Assembly: GCA_963575745.1 (NCBI GenBank)
Contig: CAUYUJ010001329.1
Location: forward strand, 32,501-96,500
Origin: Prorocentrum cordatum
Lineage: Eukaryota > Sar > Dinophyceae > Prorocentrales > Prorocentraceae
Length of the DNA: 64,000 bases
Direction: 5' to 3'
In this document: positions 43,985 through 54,514 of the stretch, piece by piece
How the letters are laid out: every line of letters begins with the position of its first letter
How positions within the stretch are numbered: position 1 is the first letter of the stretch
Notes under the pieces: generated by a model
Seen by the model: the letters and a program-made list of their open reading frames with translations, nothing else
Databases searched by the model: none
What the model was told of the DNA's origin: nothing
Position numbers and translations under genes: made by a program

Positions 43985-44600
43985 GCGATTCAGCAGTTTT
44001 GAAGCCTCTTGGGGGGCCGTTTTGGCTGCCTTTTGGAGAGCCATTTTGGGGCCTCGTGGGTTCTTTTTGGGAGTCCTCGGGGCCTTTGGAAGCCTCTTGG
44101 GGCCTCTTGGGGCCCTCCTGGGGCCTCCTGGGGCCCACTTGGGGCGGAAAGTTAGATGTTTGAACTTTTGATCGCCCTGTGGGGGCTCGTTTGAAGCTTT
44201 CTCGGGGCCCTCTTGGGCCTTCTTGGGCGCCTCTTGGGCTGTTTCGGGGCGCTCCAGAGCCGTCTTGGGGCCGTGTTGGGGCCGTTTTGGGGCCCCCCCG
44301 GGCCATCTTGGGGCGCTCTTGAGGGCCTCTAGTTCTGTCTTGGAGCGTCGGAAAGCTAAAATGGCGAGAAAGCAGAAAACATCGAAAAACACATTGGAAA
44401 ATTGACCATTTCGGCCTCCCGGGGCCGTCTTGGGGGGCTTCTTTGGGGCCGCTTGGGGCGTCTTGGGGGCTCCTGAGGCTGTCTTGGGGCTATCTTTGGC
44501 GTCTTGGAGCGCTTTGTGCCTGTCTTGGAGCGCTCTTGAGGCACTCGGGACCGCTTCAATGGGCGTCCGGAGGGTCCCAAAGTCCCAGGATCCCAGGAGT
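43985..44600 (+). repeat. LGASWG element, copy B
   Basis: GGGGCCTCTTGGGGCC-type decamers on both sides of a core at 44341-44425 (GGAGCGTCGGAAAGCTAAAA). In translation the core reads VLERRKAKMARKQKTSKN and then hits a stop. It ends with GGGTCCCAAAGTCCCAGGAT and GGAGTCCGG, text shared with copy C. A (TA)n tail follows at 44671. Confidence 0.75.
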
Positions 44601-44635
44601 CCGGTTTGGGGGGGGGGGGGGTGCGGGGTTTTGCG

Positions 44636-44666
44636 GCCGCCCGGGCTTGTAAAAATATAGGAAGAG

Positions 44667-44726
<60 letters not shown>

Positions 44727-44775
44727 TACAAGACTGCAATGGCGCTTCGCGCCATGCACCTTGGTCCTTGAAGTT
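44636..44775. repeat. CCCGGGCTTGTAAA...(TA)n tail with TTC-loop hairpin, copy 2
   Basis: CCCGGGCTTGTAAAAATATA and GGAAGAGGAATA lead into (TA)n (44670-44725), then CAAGACTGCA and the hairpin ATGGCGC-TTC-GCGCCAT (44739-44755), then GCACCTTGGTCCTTG. The lead-in also occurs at 46242-46275, the hairpin part also at 42.64 kb. Confidence 0.9.
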
Positions 44776-44934
44776 TGGTATGCAGGAGGAATAGCAGGAA
44801 GATCAAACCGACAATTTAGAGAACTCTTTGTTGCCTGTTCCGGCATCGCCGCTATAATAATGTTATTCGTTATCTTTCCTCCATGCTTCTTTTTCCTTAT
44901 TTTCGCCGTACCCGGCGCATTCTCCCCATCCTCC

Positions 44935-45640
44935 TCAGCTCTTTTTTGCGGAGGTTCCTCCTTGGAGAGCCTCTGGGGGCCTCACAAAAGTTGTTTCAGG
45001 CTTTCTTAAGGCCTTCTGGAGGCCTCCTGGGCGTATTCTGGGGGCCTCTGGGGACTTCCTCGGGCCACCATGCCTCCAACCGCGGTCTCCCTGAACGACC
45101 GGGTCACGATTTGGAATGCTTCGGAGGGTGTCTTGGGGCCATTTTGGGCCGCCATGGGGCTCTCTGAGGGCCATCTTGGACCCGTGTGGTGCCGTTTTGG
45201 GGTTCTCTTGGACTGCCTGGAAGCCCTTTCGGATGGTTGTGGGGCGATGTTGGAGCCTCCCAGGCGGCTTCGGACGCCCAGAAAACCGCCGTCTTGGAGC
45301 GTCGGGAAGCCGAAAAGAAAAGAGGAGAACCCTCAAATTCAGCAACAACCAACAGAAAATCAAAGATTTGTGCCTCTCGGGGCCTTCTTGGGAGTGCTCT
45401 TGGAGGCCTCTTTGGGGCCGTCCTGGAGGCCTTCTGGGCCATCTTGAGGTCACGTCGGTCACTCTTGGAGCGCTCTTGTGCTGTCTTCGGGGTCTCTGGG
45501 ACGTCTCCGACGACCCCCCTGATCGCCCTAGGTGTGCTGGGAAGGCTTGGCAAAACGCCCTGCGAGGCTCGGGGGGCCGCTTCGACGCTTGTCCGGAAGG
45601 TCCCAAAGCCCCAGATCCCGGGAGTCCGTTTTTCCCTACC
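44935..45640 (+). repeat. LGASWG element, copy C
   Basis: Same decamer texture. Core at 45293-45382 (GGAGCGTCGGGAAGCCGAAAA), in translation VLERREAEKKRGEPSNSATT. Ends GGTCCCAAAGCCCCAGATCC, CGGGAGTCCG, matching copy B. Open frames 45116-45643 and 45186-45674 run through it. Confidence 0.75.
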
Positions 45641-45753
45641 TAGGCTCAGCCTAGAAGGATTCTTACTCTCTTAGCTTAAAGGGGCCGGGCAGTGCTAAGC
45701 GCCCCGGGCGGTTCCCCCAGTCCCCTGGGAGCGGTTCCCCCCAGTCCCCTGGG

Positions 45754-46145
45754 AGCTTTAGCTTTAGCTTTAGCTTTAGCTTTAGCTTTAGCTTAGCTTT
45801 AGCTTAGCTTTAGCTTAGCTTAGCTAGCTTAGCTTTAGCTTAGCTTTAGCTTAGCTTTAGCTTAGCTTTAGCTTAGCTTTAGCTTAGCTTAGCTTAGCTT
45901 TAGCTTAGCTTTAGCTTAGCTTAGCTTTAGCTTAGCTTAGCTTAGCTTTAGCTTAGCTGTTGCTCAGCTTTAGCTTAGCTTTAGCTTAGCTTTAGCTTAG
46001 CTTTAGCTTAGCTTTAGCTTAGCTTTAGCTTAGCTTTAGCTTAGCTTTAGCTTAGCTTTAGCTTAGCTTTAGCTTAGCTTTAGCTTAGCTGTGGCTTTGC
46101 TGTGGCTTAGCTTTAGCTTAGCTTTAGCTTAGCTTTAGCTTAGCG
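45754..46145. repeat. TTTAGC/TTAGC satellite
   Basis: Starts as (TTTAGC)n, then becomes mostly an 11-bp unit TTTAGCTTAGC with rare variants (GCTGTGGC). It lies between the 3' end of copy C and a tail segment (46200-46310) like that of copy B, as if expanded inside an element. Confidence 0.95.
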
Positions 46146-46194
46146 TTACTGTTACTACTGATGCTGCTTTCCTAGGGGTTCCAACTCCTAGGTA

Positions 46195-46312
46195 GGGTCG
46201 CACTGGGATAATTTTTGGGAAGGGGTGACGGGTTTTTCCCCGCCCGGGCTTGTAAACATATAGGAAGAGGAATACATGTATGTTTGTATATATATATATA
46301 TATATATATTGC
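46195..46312. repeat. CCCGGGCTTGTAAA...(TA)n tail, copy 3
   Basis: CCCGGGCTTGTAAACATATA, GGAAGAGGAATA and then (TA)n, as at 44.64 kb, but followed by TTGCGAATCAGATCGG in place of the hairpin. Confidence 0.85.
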
Positions 46313-46546
46313 GAATCAGATCGGGCGTCAAATGGCCAACTGACAGATGCGCCCATCCCCCGCTCCAACTTCTTTTTCGTCCGAGAGGAAGTTGATGAAG
46401 CATCTTCAGTACCACTTTTTGGAGCGCCTCGCCCAACGATGGAGACCTTTCCTCGCAGTGTCTTTGTTGCAACTTCGGCTCGGGCAGCTGATGCGCGAAT
46501 GGGGCAGGGTCAGGGGTGTGTGGTGTGTGTGTGTGGGTGGGATCCA

Positions 46547-46760
46547 TCCGTGAGGAAGTATCAGGCGATGCCCCCATTCTGAAAACGATTCGCCCTCAAT
46601 CCGTAGAGCTGTTGGTTGGGACTTAACACGAGTGTGCGCGGCGCCAAGGCGAGAACCTAATTTTGAAAACGGCCCACCCCGCATCCATGTAACAGCTGAG
46701 TATCGCAAGCATCAATATCGTAAAACGTGAGGAAGTCTCAGGCGAAATGCCTGGCCCACC
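46547..46760. repeat. imperfect direct repeats of about 105 bp
   Basis: GTGAGGAAGTATCAGGCGAT at 46550 recurs as GTGAGGAAGTCTCAGGCGAA at about 46727. TTCTGAAAACGATTCGCCC at 46577 recurs as TTTTGAAAACGGCCCACCC at about 46661, followed in both by ATCC and AGCTG. Confidence 0.6.
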
Positions 46761-46819
46761 CTAGCGACACGTCTGGTGGTGAGATAGGAAGGACTTGTTT
46801 GTCAGTCAGGGGGATGGAT

Positions 46820-47600
46820 CTCGAAGGCGGGAGGAGGATGAGCTCCTCGAAGGGTTCGAGGAGGAGCTTGTGGAGGAGCTCGAGGAGTCGCGAGCCCATA
46901 GAACGACACGCGGAGGAGGTCGAGGAGGAAAAGTAGGAGGCACAGGAGGAAGAGGAGGAGGAGGAGGAGAAGTAGGAGCATGCCTCCTTCCCCAGACGCC
47001 GCCCAGCCTTGTGTATCGTCCCAGCATGTCCCCAGAGTATCGTAGCCCACAACGACCTCGCAGCACAGGGTCCGCTTGGATCCCATCGATCTGATTCGAT
47101 ATCGTTGTGGTTCATCCTGGCGCAGCCGATCCGATTTGATTTGGACTCCGCCCCGATGCAGCCGGATCCGGCGCACATTCCGATTCGACCCGATGTCCCG
47201 ATTCGGCGCTGTCTTATCCTTCAACCGCCTTCCTGATGCAGCACATGACGGCCATCTGGGACGATCTAGGGGAACCTTGTGGAGATGTTGGGGCCATCTT
47301 CGGGTATTTATGACCATCCTGACAGCGATTCTCGGTGCCACGCTCTCCCGACGGTCGCATGACGACCCCACTGCTACTTTTCCCGCTCGGCTCCGCAGGG
47401 GGAGGCAACCCTGCGATCGAGAACAAGTCATCAAGAAGACGTACCAATATCTGATATCGGAGTGTCCAAGGCGCCTTTGGCCCGTTGGACTGGTGAGTTT
47501 GAGGTTAGTTGTTGTTTGTTGGTTGTTTAGTTTCCCCCTCGTTTTGTTGTACACCTCTTTTAATGTTGCGTTGTTCGTTTTTTATACGTAAGTGTACGTG
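46820..47600. other. GGA-rich patch and unassigned unique sequence
   Basis: 46830-46980 is rich in GAGGAGG and GAGCTCGAGG. 47085-47215 is rich in GATCCGAT/GATTCGA. The rest shows no gene. Confidence 0.5.
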
Positions 47601-47616
47601 TATATGTGTACATGTG

Positions 47617-47619
47617 TAT

Positions 47620-47651
<32 letters not shown>

Positions 47652-47690
47652 ATATATTATATATATATATATATATATGTATATGTACAG
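47617..47690. repeat. (TA)n tail of LGASWG copy D
   Basis: TATATA runs just at the 3' side (minus-strand sense) of copy D, as expected if a TA tail is part of the element. Confidence 0.8.
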
Positions 47691-48105
47691 GCCAGCAGCC
47701 CCCAAACATGTGCCCCCATTGGGGTACGGGGTTCCGGCAGTTCTGCTGGGGCGCCGGGGGCGCCCTAAGATCGCCCGGAGACGGCCCCCGGATCGCCAAA
47801 CATGGCGCTTCCAGACCACACGAACGACCAATGGCGGCCAAGACGGCCAAGGCGGCCAGAATTAGCCCCTGACTATCAAAGAGGCCTCCAAGACGCCCCC
47901 AGAAACCTCCAAGATGCCACAACTTATTGCTTATCCAAAAGTTTTTGAAGGATTTCCAGGTTCTCGCCTTTTCAGTTTTCCGACGCTCCGCAACGGCCCA
48001 AGAGGTCATATTGTCCGCTCCAAGACAGCCCGAGAGGCCTCGAAGACGGCCCAAAAACGGCCCAAGAGGGCCCCAAGACGGCGCCATAGGCGCACAGGAC
48101 GGCCC
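47691..48105 (-). repeat. LGASWG element, copy D (inverted)
   Basis: On the minus strand the core at 47905-47995 reads GGAGCGTCGGAAAACTGAAAA and translates as AERRKTEKARTWKSFKNFW then NKLWHLGG. Flanking decamers read as LGPFLGRLRG-type text. A long minus frame (48087 to 47560) covers it. Opposite orientation to copies A-C shows that the family disperses. Confidence 0.75.
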
Positions 48106-48117
48106 GAGAGGGTCCTA

Positions 48118-48530
48118 TGGAGCTCCACCGAAGGCCCCGGTGGGGGTGCCCGCATGCGTCCGCCACACCCAGTACAACGTTTCGTGGCCCCATAGGGAAC
48201 TCCACCGACGGTCTCAACTGCGCAGCCCGCATGCGTCTCACCCACCGAGCACAGCGCTTCGTGGCCCCATCGGGAGCTCCGACGAAGGTCCCAGTGGCGC
48301 AGTCCGCATGCGTCTCCCCCACCCGGAACAGCGTTTCGTGGCCCCATCGGGAGCTCCGACGAAGGTCTCAATTGTGCAGCCCGCATGCGTCTCCCCCACA
48401 CAGTACAGCGTTTCGTGGCCCTACAAGGGGGCTCCACCGAAGGCTCCAGCGGCGTAGTCCGCATGCGTCTCCCCCACCCAGTACAGCGTTTCGTGGCCCT
48501 ACAAGGGGGCTCCACCGAAGACGATGCCTT
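48118..48530. repeat. about 78-bp tandem repeat, five copies
   Basis: Units share CCGCATGCGTCTCCCCCAC, CAGTACAGCGTTTCGTGGCC and GCTCC(A/G)(C/A)CGAAGG. Starts near 48151, 48222, 48302, 48379 and 48457. It abuts the 5' side of copy D. When the unit is 78 bp (26 codons) the minus frame stays open, for example ATKRCTGWGRRMR. Confidence 0.9.
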
Positions 48531-48827
48531 CAACTGCGATGTTCACAACTGCATATGATTGGGTCCTTCGCCAGGCCAATTCAAATTTGCCCCCGGTTTA
48601 TTTTTGCACATCAGACCATCAGTAAAGCCCCCGTCACCATCGAAGAAAGATCCCAGGAAGCCTTCGAGGGCCCCAAATCATCGAGCACCTAAATGAAGTG
48701 GATGATTTTGTGGTTTCCTCATTTCCCCTTCTATACGCTTCCGAGGCTTGCGCAGGGACTCCAAGAAGGTCGTTAGATGCACAAGGCGCTTCAACAATTG
48801 AGATTCCATGCGTTAGTCTGTCGGTAG

Positions 48828-48868
48828 CTAGAACTGGAGCGCGCGCGAAGCGCGCGCGATGGTTCTAG
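48828..48868. repeat. two-tier hairpin next to TA repeat
   Basis: CTAGAAC (48828-48834), 4 bases, GCGCGCGC, loop GAA, GCGCGCGC, 4 bases, GTTCTAG (48862-48868). Perfectly symmetric: 7-bp and 8-bp stems with a 4x4 internal loop. A TATAGATA tract follows. On the minus strand the loop is TTC, as in the hairpins at 42.65 and 44.74 kb. Confidence 0.9.
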
Positions 48869-48992
48869 TATAGATATATATATATATAGATACATATATA
48901 GATATACAGATCGATAGATAGATAGATAGATAGATAGATAGAGATATATATATATATATATATAGATATATATAGATAGATAGATATATAGA

Positions 48993-49025
<33 letters not shown>

Positions 49026-49026
49026 G
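48869..49026. repeat. (TA)n / (GATA)n microsatellite
   Basis: TATATA and GATAGATA runs. Confidence 0.95.
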
Positions 49027-49504
49027 ATAGATGGGTGTTTTTTTGTAGCTTCTGCTGTCTTTGATTGGTTGTGTGTGTGTGTGCTCTTTTTCTTATCCAG
49101 AGACAGCATACGTAGATAATACGTCTACGTGCAATCTTCAATATCACACTCCTGATTTTTCTGCGTGTATGTTGTTCGTCCGCGGCCCCTCCGTGGGCCC
49201 TGGAAACTGCAGGGCAGTTTTTCTTACCGTTTTCAGAAGACGGGTCCTAGATAATGAAAACGGCAACAACGGTTCACCGAAATTGTAAAACATGGTTGAT
49301 GTGAATGGCTAGGGCAGTCTGGGGATTCGTAGGATTTTCGGAACCGGGTCGAACATGTTTAGTAGCATCTGGTAAAAACGAGCCCTCTACCAGGGAAACG
49401 ACAGCGGTAAGACATCGGCGCTGGAAGCGTCAAACAAATTGCGCCAGAAGCGGTGAAAACATAGAAAGCCAACACGTTAGCAAAAACGGCCCTGTCGTTT
49501 CCAG

Positions 49505-49660
49505 GGCCCACGAGTGTCGACCCCGTTACGAATTCCTGTTGCGTCCCCTCTGGGAGGCTACCGAGGAGCGGGAGGCCGTGATGCGCAGGCAGTGGTGTGA
49601 CATCGAGTTCATGGAGGGCGAGCAGGCCAACAAGGACGCCGCGCGCTCACGATGCCAGTC
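49505..49660 (+). CDS. possible isolated exon, unrecognised
   Basis: After CGTTTCCAG (acceptor-like) the frame reads AHECRPRYEFLLRPLWEATE, then REAVMRRQWCDIEFMEGEQ and NKDAARSR, a charged, helix-like composition unlike the surroundings. It continues to a stop at 49688. No family recognised, no donor site evident. Confidence 0.25.
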
Positions 49661-49689
49661 GGTCTCCTGCTGCGCCCAGCAGCCGTAAA

Positions 49690-51110
49690 TATGCATTCTC
49701 AGAGCATGCTCGCCGATTTCGCAGGGAGCCTCCATCGTTCTTGCCCTTCCTATTGCGTCTTTCAGCAGCGCTCCACTGCACGAGTCGAGCATCCGGGCTG
49801 GCACAGTTTGTCAGTCCTACTGTTTTTGTCCTTGATTCGACTGCAGCTGGCTGCAGCTGGCAGAGCCAATGCTCAAGCCAGGACGCTATCACTTCCGCAC
49901 GGCGATCTGGCAGGACTGTAGTTGCTGTCCAGCCATGCCTAATTTTTCGTGGTGCACGTTCCTTTCGCAGAGATCTAGCATCCTCGCCGGGTATCGTCGT
50001 AAGAGTGAGCCCCAACGAGCCATCGGCCATCAGCGAGGACTCCAGGACATCGCTTGTTTTGATATCGCCGATCTACCTTTGGGAGCCCCGAAGTGGAGGC
50101 TCCGCCGGCTTCGGGACGATGTGTCTCGTTCCAGTGGTTCTTGATTCAGCGAGTTGCGACCGTCTGCAAGAGCGAGAGGAGCGGAGAACGATGGGGAATG
50201 GGAGATGGATCCGCCACATGCGCTGGTCGGAATGGATCTGGAACGGTGGGGACGGAGTCAGAGCGGCGCTGTGGACACCACAGTCCAGCGCCCCCGCCGC
50301 TTCCGGTTCAGGAGTTGCTCAGGCACCTCGAGCGCGATTTTGCGACGCAGCTGTGCAGCGTCGCCTCGAAGGAGTTGAAGGACCCCAGACCTGTCTCGAC
50401 GTGTGTATGCTGGCATCTCTCGTGTCGATTTGCTGGTCAACTGCACATACAATGTTGGTCTATAGAGGTGTGGGGGCCTACTTGCATACACGCGACGCAA
50501 GTTCGAACGTCGATGCATGTGCACACCAGATCCGCTCAATTTGGAACGCATGTGCATTGTTTACATATGTGGTCGTCCATTCAGTTGCGAACGTCTTCAT
50601 GGTCAATGTCGCCCATTTCCGCCTACGCGGTGCAGGTATGCAACATTTAGCTGCATACGCAGGTACAACGTCTGCGCAGAGATAGCTAGGGGCTCTCGTC
50701 GAGGCTGTCCTGCGGCCGCTTGGTAGAGTGCCTGGCTCAGCGCTCGAGCATACTGCGTAGTCACAACGCCGGAAGTGCACGCTCGTAACATGTTGGTTTC
50801 CCGGAGCGGCCCTGGCGAGAATGAGAAGAGGGCGAAGGCGGGGGAAACAGGACCGACTGACTGCCACCTGGAGTGCCGAAACGGCCTGGGCCGTCGGGAG
50901 TACTGCCGAAAGACTCTCCACATAGGCAGGTCGAGGCCTCGAGAGCAGCTGCCCCCCCGACGTCGAGCGCTCCACGGCAGGGCGAGCCCACGGCAGGAGC
51001 GAGCCTCGGGGGCGAGCCGCCGGTGACAGGTTGGCACCCGCGGAGCCGTCGCGGCTCCAGGCTCAGCCACGCGGGCGCAGACGGACGAGATGGTCCACGG
51101 TCGGGAGCGG
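49690..51110. other. unassigned unique sequence
   Basis: A 362-codon plus frame (49597-50685) and long minus frames (50478-50975, 50761-51648) are open, but none has a recognisable domain or convincing composition. I make no gene call. Confidence 0.35.
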
Positions 51111-51130
51111 CCAACAGGGGGGTGAAGACT

Positions 51131-51185
51131 AGGGGGGGGGGGTTGGATATCGTGGCGTGGGCCACGATATTTCCCCAGCTCTCAT
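51131..51185. repeat. G-run with perfect 10-bp hairpin
   Basis: A run of 10 G (51132-51141), then ATATCGTGGC (51147-51156), loop GTGG, GCCACGATAT (51161-51170), then TTCCCC. C-runs follow at 51214-51238 and 51268-51275. Confidence 0.85.
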
Positions 51186-51189
51186 GGCG

Positions 51190-52100
51190 CCTCTGCTTAT
51201 TTCGTGACGTCCCCGGCCCCCCGCCCCCCCTTGGGCCGCGCACATGCCGCCTGCCATGACTTGCGCCCCCCCCCCTCTTGGACGCGCCCCTTTTGGCCGC
51301 CCCCGACCACGGGAGGGACTGGCGGATCGAACTGCCTGCCTGCCTCGCGAAACGCTGAAGGCAGCCCACGTCTGTGCGGCACCCTGCGCACACCCTGCAG
51401 CACCAGCGGCGTCGGGATCCGAGGAGCCAGAACGGCCAGCCAGTCGGGCGGGGCGCGGGCGTCCTGCAGCTGGCCCTGCTTGTGGAATGCGCGCGCGCGC
51501 CGCACCTCCCCGCGTCCCTCAGCATCGTCCAATTAGCCGCCCCCCAATCCCATTCCCATCCCCATCCCCATCGCCTCCCGGGACGGGGTGGGCCTGGGTT
51601 GGCATCACAAGCCGGCCCACTACCAAAAGGAAGCATCACAGCTTCCACGTCAGGGCACTAGACTGATCCACTGACGGATCCAACTCATCTTCCGTTCAGC
51701 GGCATCAAGCTCATGCGAAGGAGCATGGTTCTCCCCACCACCTGAGCACGCCGGTTGGGAAGATATGCCCCTCGAGACCCGAAGAAGCGGTCCTATCTAT
51801 ATCCCCATCCGTGGGGGCAGCTCGGCCAGTGGGGCCCAGGCCATGCCCACGGGGATGGGGGTCGGTAAAACGATGGTCCCTGCGGTAGAGGGAAATAATT
51901 ACTGCACACTGCCCCATCCCCCCAAGCTCAATGTTGGCACGCGCGGGGGAGACTGCCGTCGAGGTGCAGCTCATCAGACCCACCGAGAACTTTGAATATT
52001 GGGAGGAGGGGGAGGCGTTGACAGATGAATGTGGCATGAGTGTTCCGTTTTTTTTTAGGCCTGTACCACTATACCCAAATTATCAGGAGGGGGTGAGGAG
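51190..52100. other. unassigned unique sequence
   Basis: Only overlapping short frames. CCCATTCC/CCCCAT short repeats at 51545-51575. No gene recognised. Confidence 0.4.
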
Positions 52101-52119
52101 GGGAAGGCAGGGCTTGCTT

Positions 52120-52330
52120 CGATTCCTCCGACTCGATTCGATTCGAGTTGGATGGATTCCGATTCCGATCCGATTTGGCTTCGGACTCTGATCTGGATTC
52201 CGATATCTCCATGGGGCCTTACTGGTCTGCCGATTTCAGCCAGTTCGACTCCTCCCGACCTGGCTGCCGATTTCCGCCGATTCGATCCACTTCGATTGCC
52301 GATTCGACTTATCGATTCGATTCTGGGCTC
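52120..52330. repeat. GATTCGA/GATTCCGAT-rich stretch
   Basis: Irregular pentamer-hexamer repeats of GATTC, GATCC and GACTC. Related in texture to 20.46-20.57 kb. Confidence 0.6.
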
Positions 52331-52796
52331 TCCTGGGGGGAGGGAGGAGGGCAAGCGGGGCAGGAGCAGGAGGGAGGGGGGCAGCTACACCGTGCAGTGG
52401 GTGGCCGTGGCCTCGCGTGCTCCCAAGTGCACGGGATCCATCATGCGTCGACCGGCACCGTCTCTCTCTCTCTTGGCCTCTGTCAAAGCTGTCGGGCAGT
52501 ACGTTTCGAGAGGATAAGCGCATGTCTTCGATGCGCTCGTCGCTGATTGTTCGTGCTCGTCCAGCAGCCCCTCCACCAATGCCTGCAAGTCTCTTTCCAT
52601 GGAGGTGGGCGGAGCTTTCCCCAGCTTGCGGTGGACATCTGGGATACGTAGCACCCCGCAGTCGCGTATAAGAGTGAGGGGGCGGCGGGGACGTCGGCAG
52701 CCTGCGAGGCTCTGGAGAAGCCCGCCGCAGGCGCTTATTTCTTACAGTTATACAACGAGCTCGCCGCAGGCGCCGATTTTTCTTTAAAGCAATGTG

Positions 52797-53130
52797 GGTG
52801 GGTCGCGGGTTGGGTCGTGGTTTGGTCGCGGGTGGGGTCGCGGGGCGAGTCGCGGGTGGGTCGTGGGTGGGTCACGGGTGGGTCGCGGGTGGGTCGCGGG
52901 TGGGTCGCGGGCGGTTCGCGGGGTGGGTCGCGGGTGGGTCGCGGGTGGGTCGCGGGGTGGGTCGCGGGTGGGTCGTGGGTGGGTCGCGGGTGGGTCGCCA
53001 CTGCGTCGCTGGTGGGTCGCGGGCTGGGTCGCGGGGTGGTCGCGAGGTGGGTCGCGGATGTTCGCTGGTGGGTCGCGGGTGGCTCGTGGGTGGGTCGCGG
53101 GTGGGTCGCGGGCCGGGTCGCGGGAGGGAC
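52797..53130. repeat. GGGTCGCGGGTG minisatellite
   Basis: About 28 units of 11-12 bases (GGGTCGCGGGT, GGGTCGTGGGT) in one orientation. Confidence 0.95.
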
Positions 53131-53285
53131 GACGATAACACCAACAAGAATAACACCACCAACAACAATAACAGCAGCAACAACAACACCAACAACACCA
53201 ACAATAACACCACCACCAACAAACATTTCATCACATTCAACAACAGCACCAACAACAACATCATCAACAACAAGACTATCAATCC
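53131..53285. repeat. (AAC/ACC)n microsatellite
   Basis: AACAACACC trinucleotides following the GGGTCGC array directly. Confidence 0.93.
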
Positions 53286-53289
53286 GCAC

Positions 53290-54005
53290 CGCATAACCTC
53301 ACTTCAGCCACGCGCCCAGGGACAGTGAATGACCGTTCGGCCCCCACACTCTTATGACTCAGAGCCTCCACGATGATGAGAGCAACGTGAGGGTACCGAA
53401 ACGCAAGGTTCAGCGTCATGTTCTCCCTCCATTATCAGGCCTCGCCAATACTGCAAAGCAGGACCAGTTCGCATGCATTTCTGTTATAGAGTGTAAGGCT
53501 ATTTCCGCAAGCGAGATCGCTGTCTCTTGTGCCGTCCTGGCCCCGATGCTCTCTCCTTTCTCCTGCGACGCCCCCTTCTTTCTCGCCCTCCTCCCTCGTC
53601 CTCCGTCCTCCTGACTTCTCCCCCCTCCTCTGTCCTCGATCTCCTTCCCTTGCTCTTCCTCTTCCGCCCTCCCTCCTCCCTTCCCCCCTCTTCCCTCTCA
53701 CCCTCCCCCCTCCCCTCCACCATCCTCCTTTCCCCTTCCTGGCTTGCATCTCAGGGCGCGGGGGCGGATGCCGCCGGCGGTGCCGACGGAAGCTGGCGCC
53801 ACATCAAGGTCGCGGGCGGCACGCGGCCAGGCAGGACTCGCGGAGGGGCATTGGGCATTGGCATTAGGATACACACGCATACATACATACAAACATACAT
53901 ACATATTTGAGCAGGCCGAAAGATTTTCTGACAAATGCGAATTGACGTTGGTTTTAGCGGATGCGGACGCAACGATCATATCGCTCTCACGTCAAGGTGG
54001 GGTGC
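53290..54005. other. C/T-rich and unassigned sequence
   Basis: 53590-53745 is CCTCCC-rich without clean period. (ACAT)n at 53878-53903. No gene seen. Confidence 0.5.
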
Positions 54006-54178
54006 GGCATATGTTATGGGTGGCTGCGGGAGTTGGCCAGGCCCGCTGTGGCGCTCGAGCACCCACATGTTATGGAGGCGGCGGGAGTTGGCCGGGGCAG
54101 CTGTGGCGCTCGAGCAACGACATGTTATGGGAGGGGTTCGGAGAGGTGGCCAGGCCCGCTGTGGCGCTCGAGCTCCCG
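54006..54178. repeat. about 56-bp tandem repeat, three copies
   Basis: Each unit holds CATGTTATGG, a GGCGGGAGTTGGCC-like middle and GCTGTGGCGCTCGAGC. Starts near 54008, 54065 and 54120. Confidence 0.85.
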
Positions 54179-54514
54179 ACTTGGGCACCGCGGTCGTTTT
54201 CCCTCCTCTTCCCTCCTCCCTCATCCCGCCTCTTCCGTCCTCCCTCCTCGTCCGCCCCCCTCCTCGGTAGGGAACCCCCTCCCCCGTAGAATCATAGCTT
54301 GGGCTGCAGGTCCAAGGCTCCATGGATCCATTTCCCCTTGGGTCCCTTGTATTCATTATTATTTTAAATTTATTCCAGCAAAAGAATTTGATCCACCAAG
54401 CTTCCACGCCAAACAATTGGATCCAGATCCACGTGACTCTCGCACACACGTAATTGGATCCGAATGGATCCATGCGTTCCCATGCAACAGGAACAACTTT
54501 CGGCCTGGGGATGT

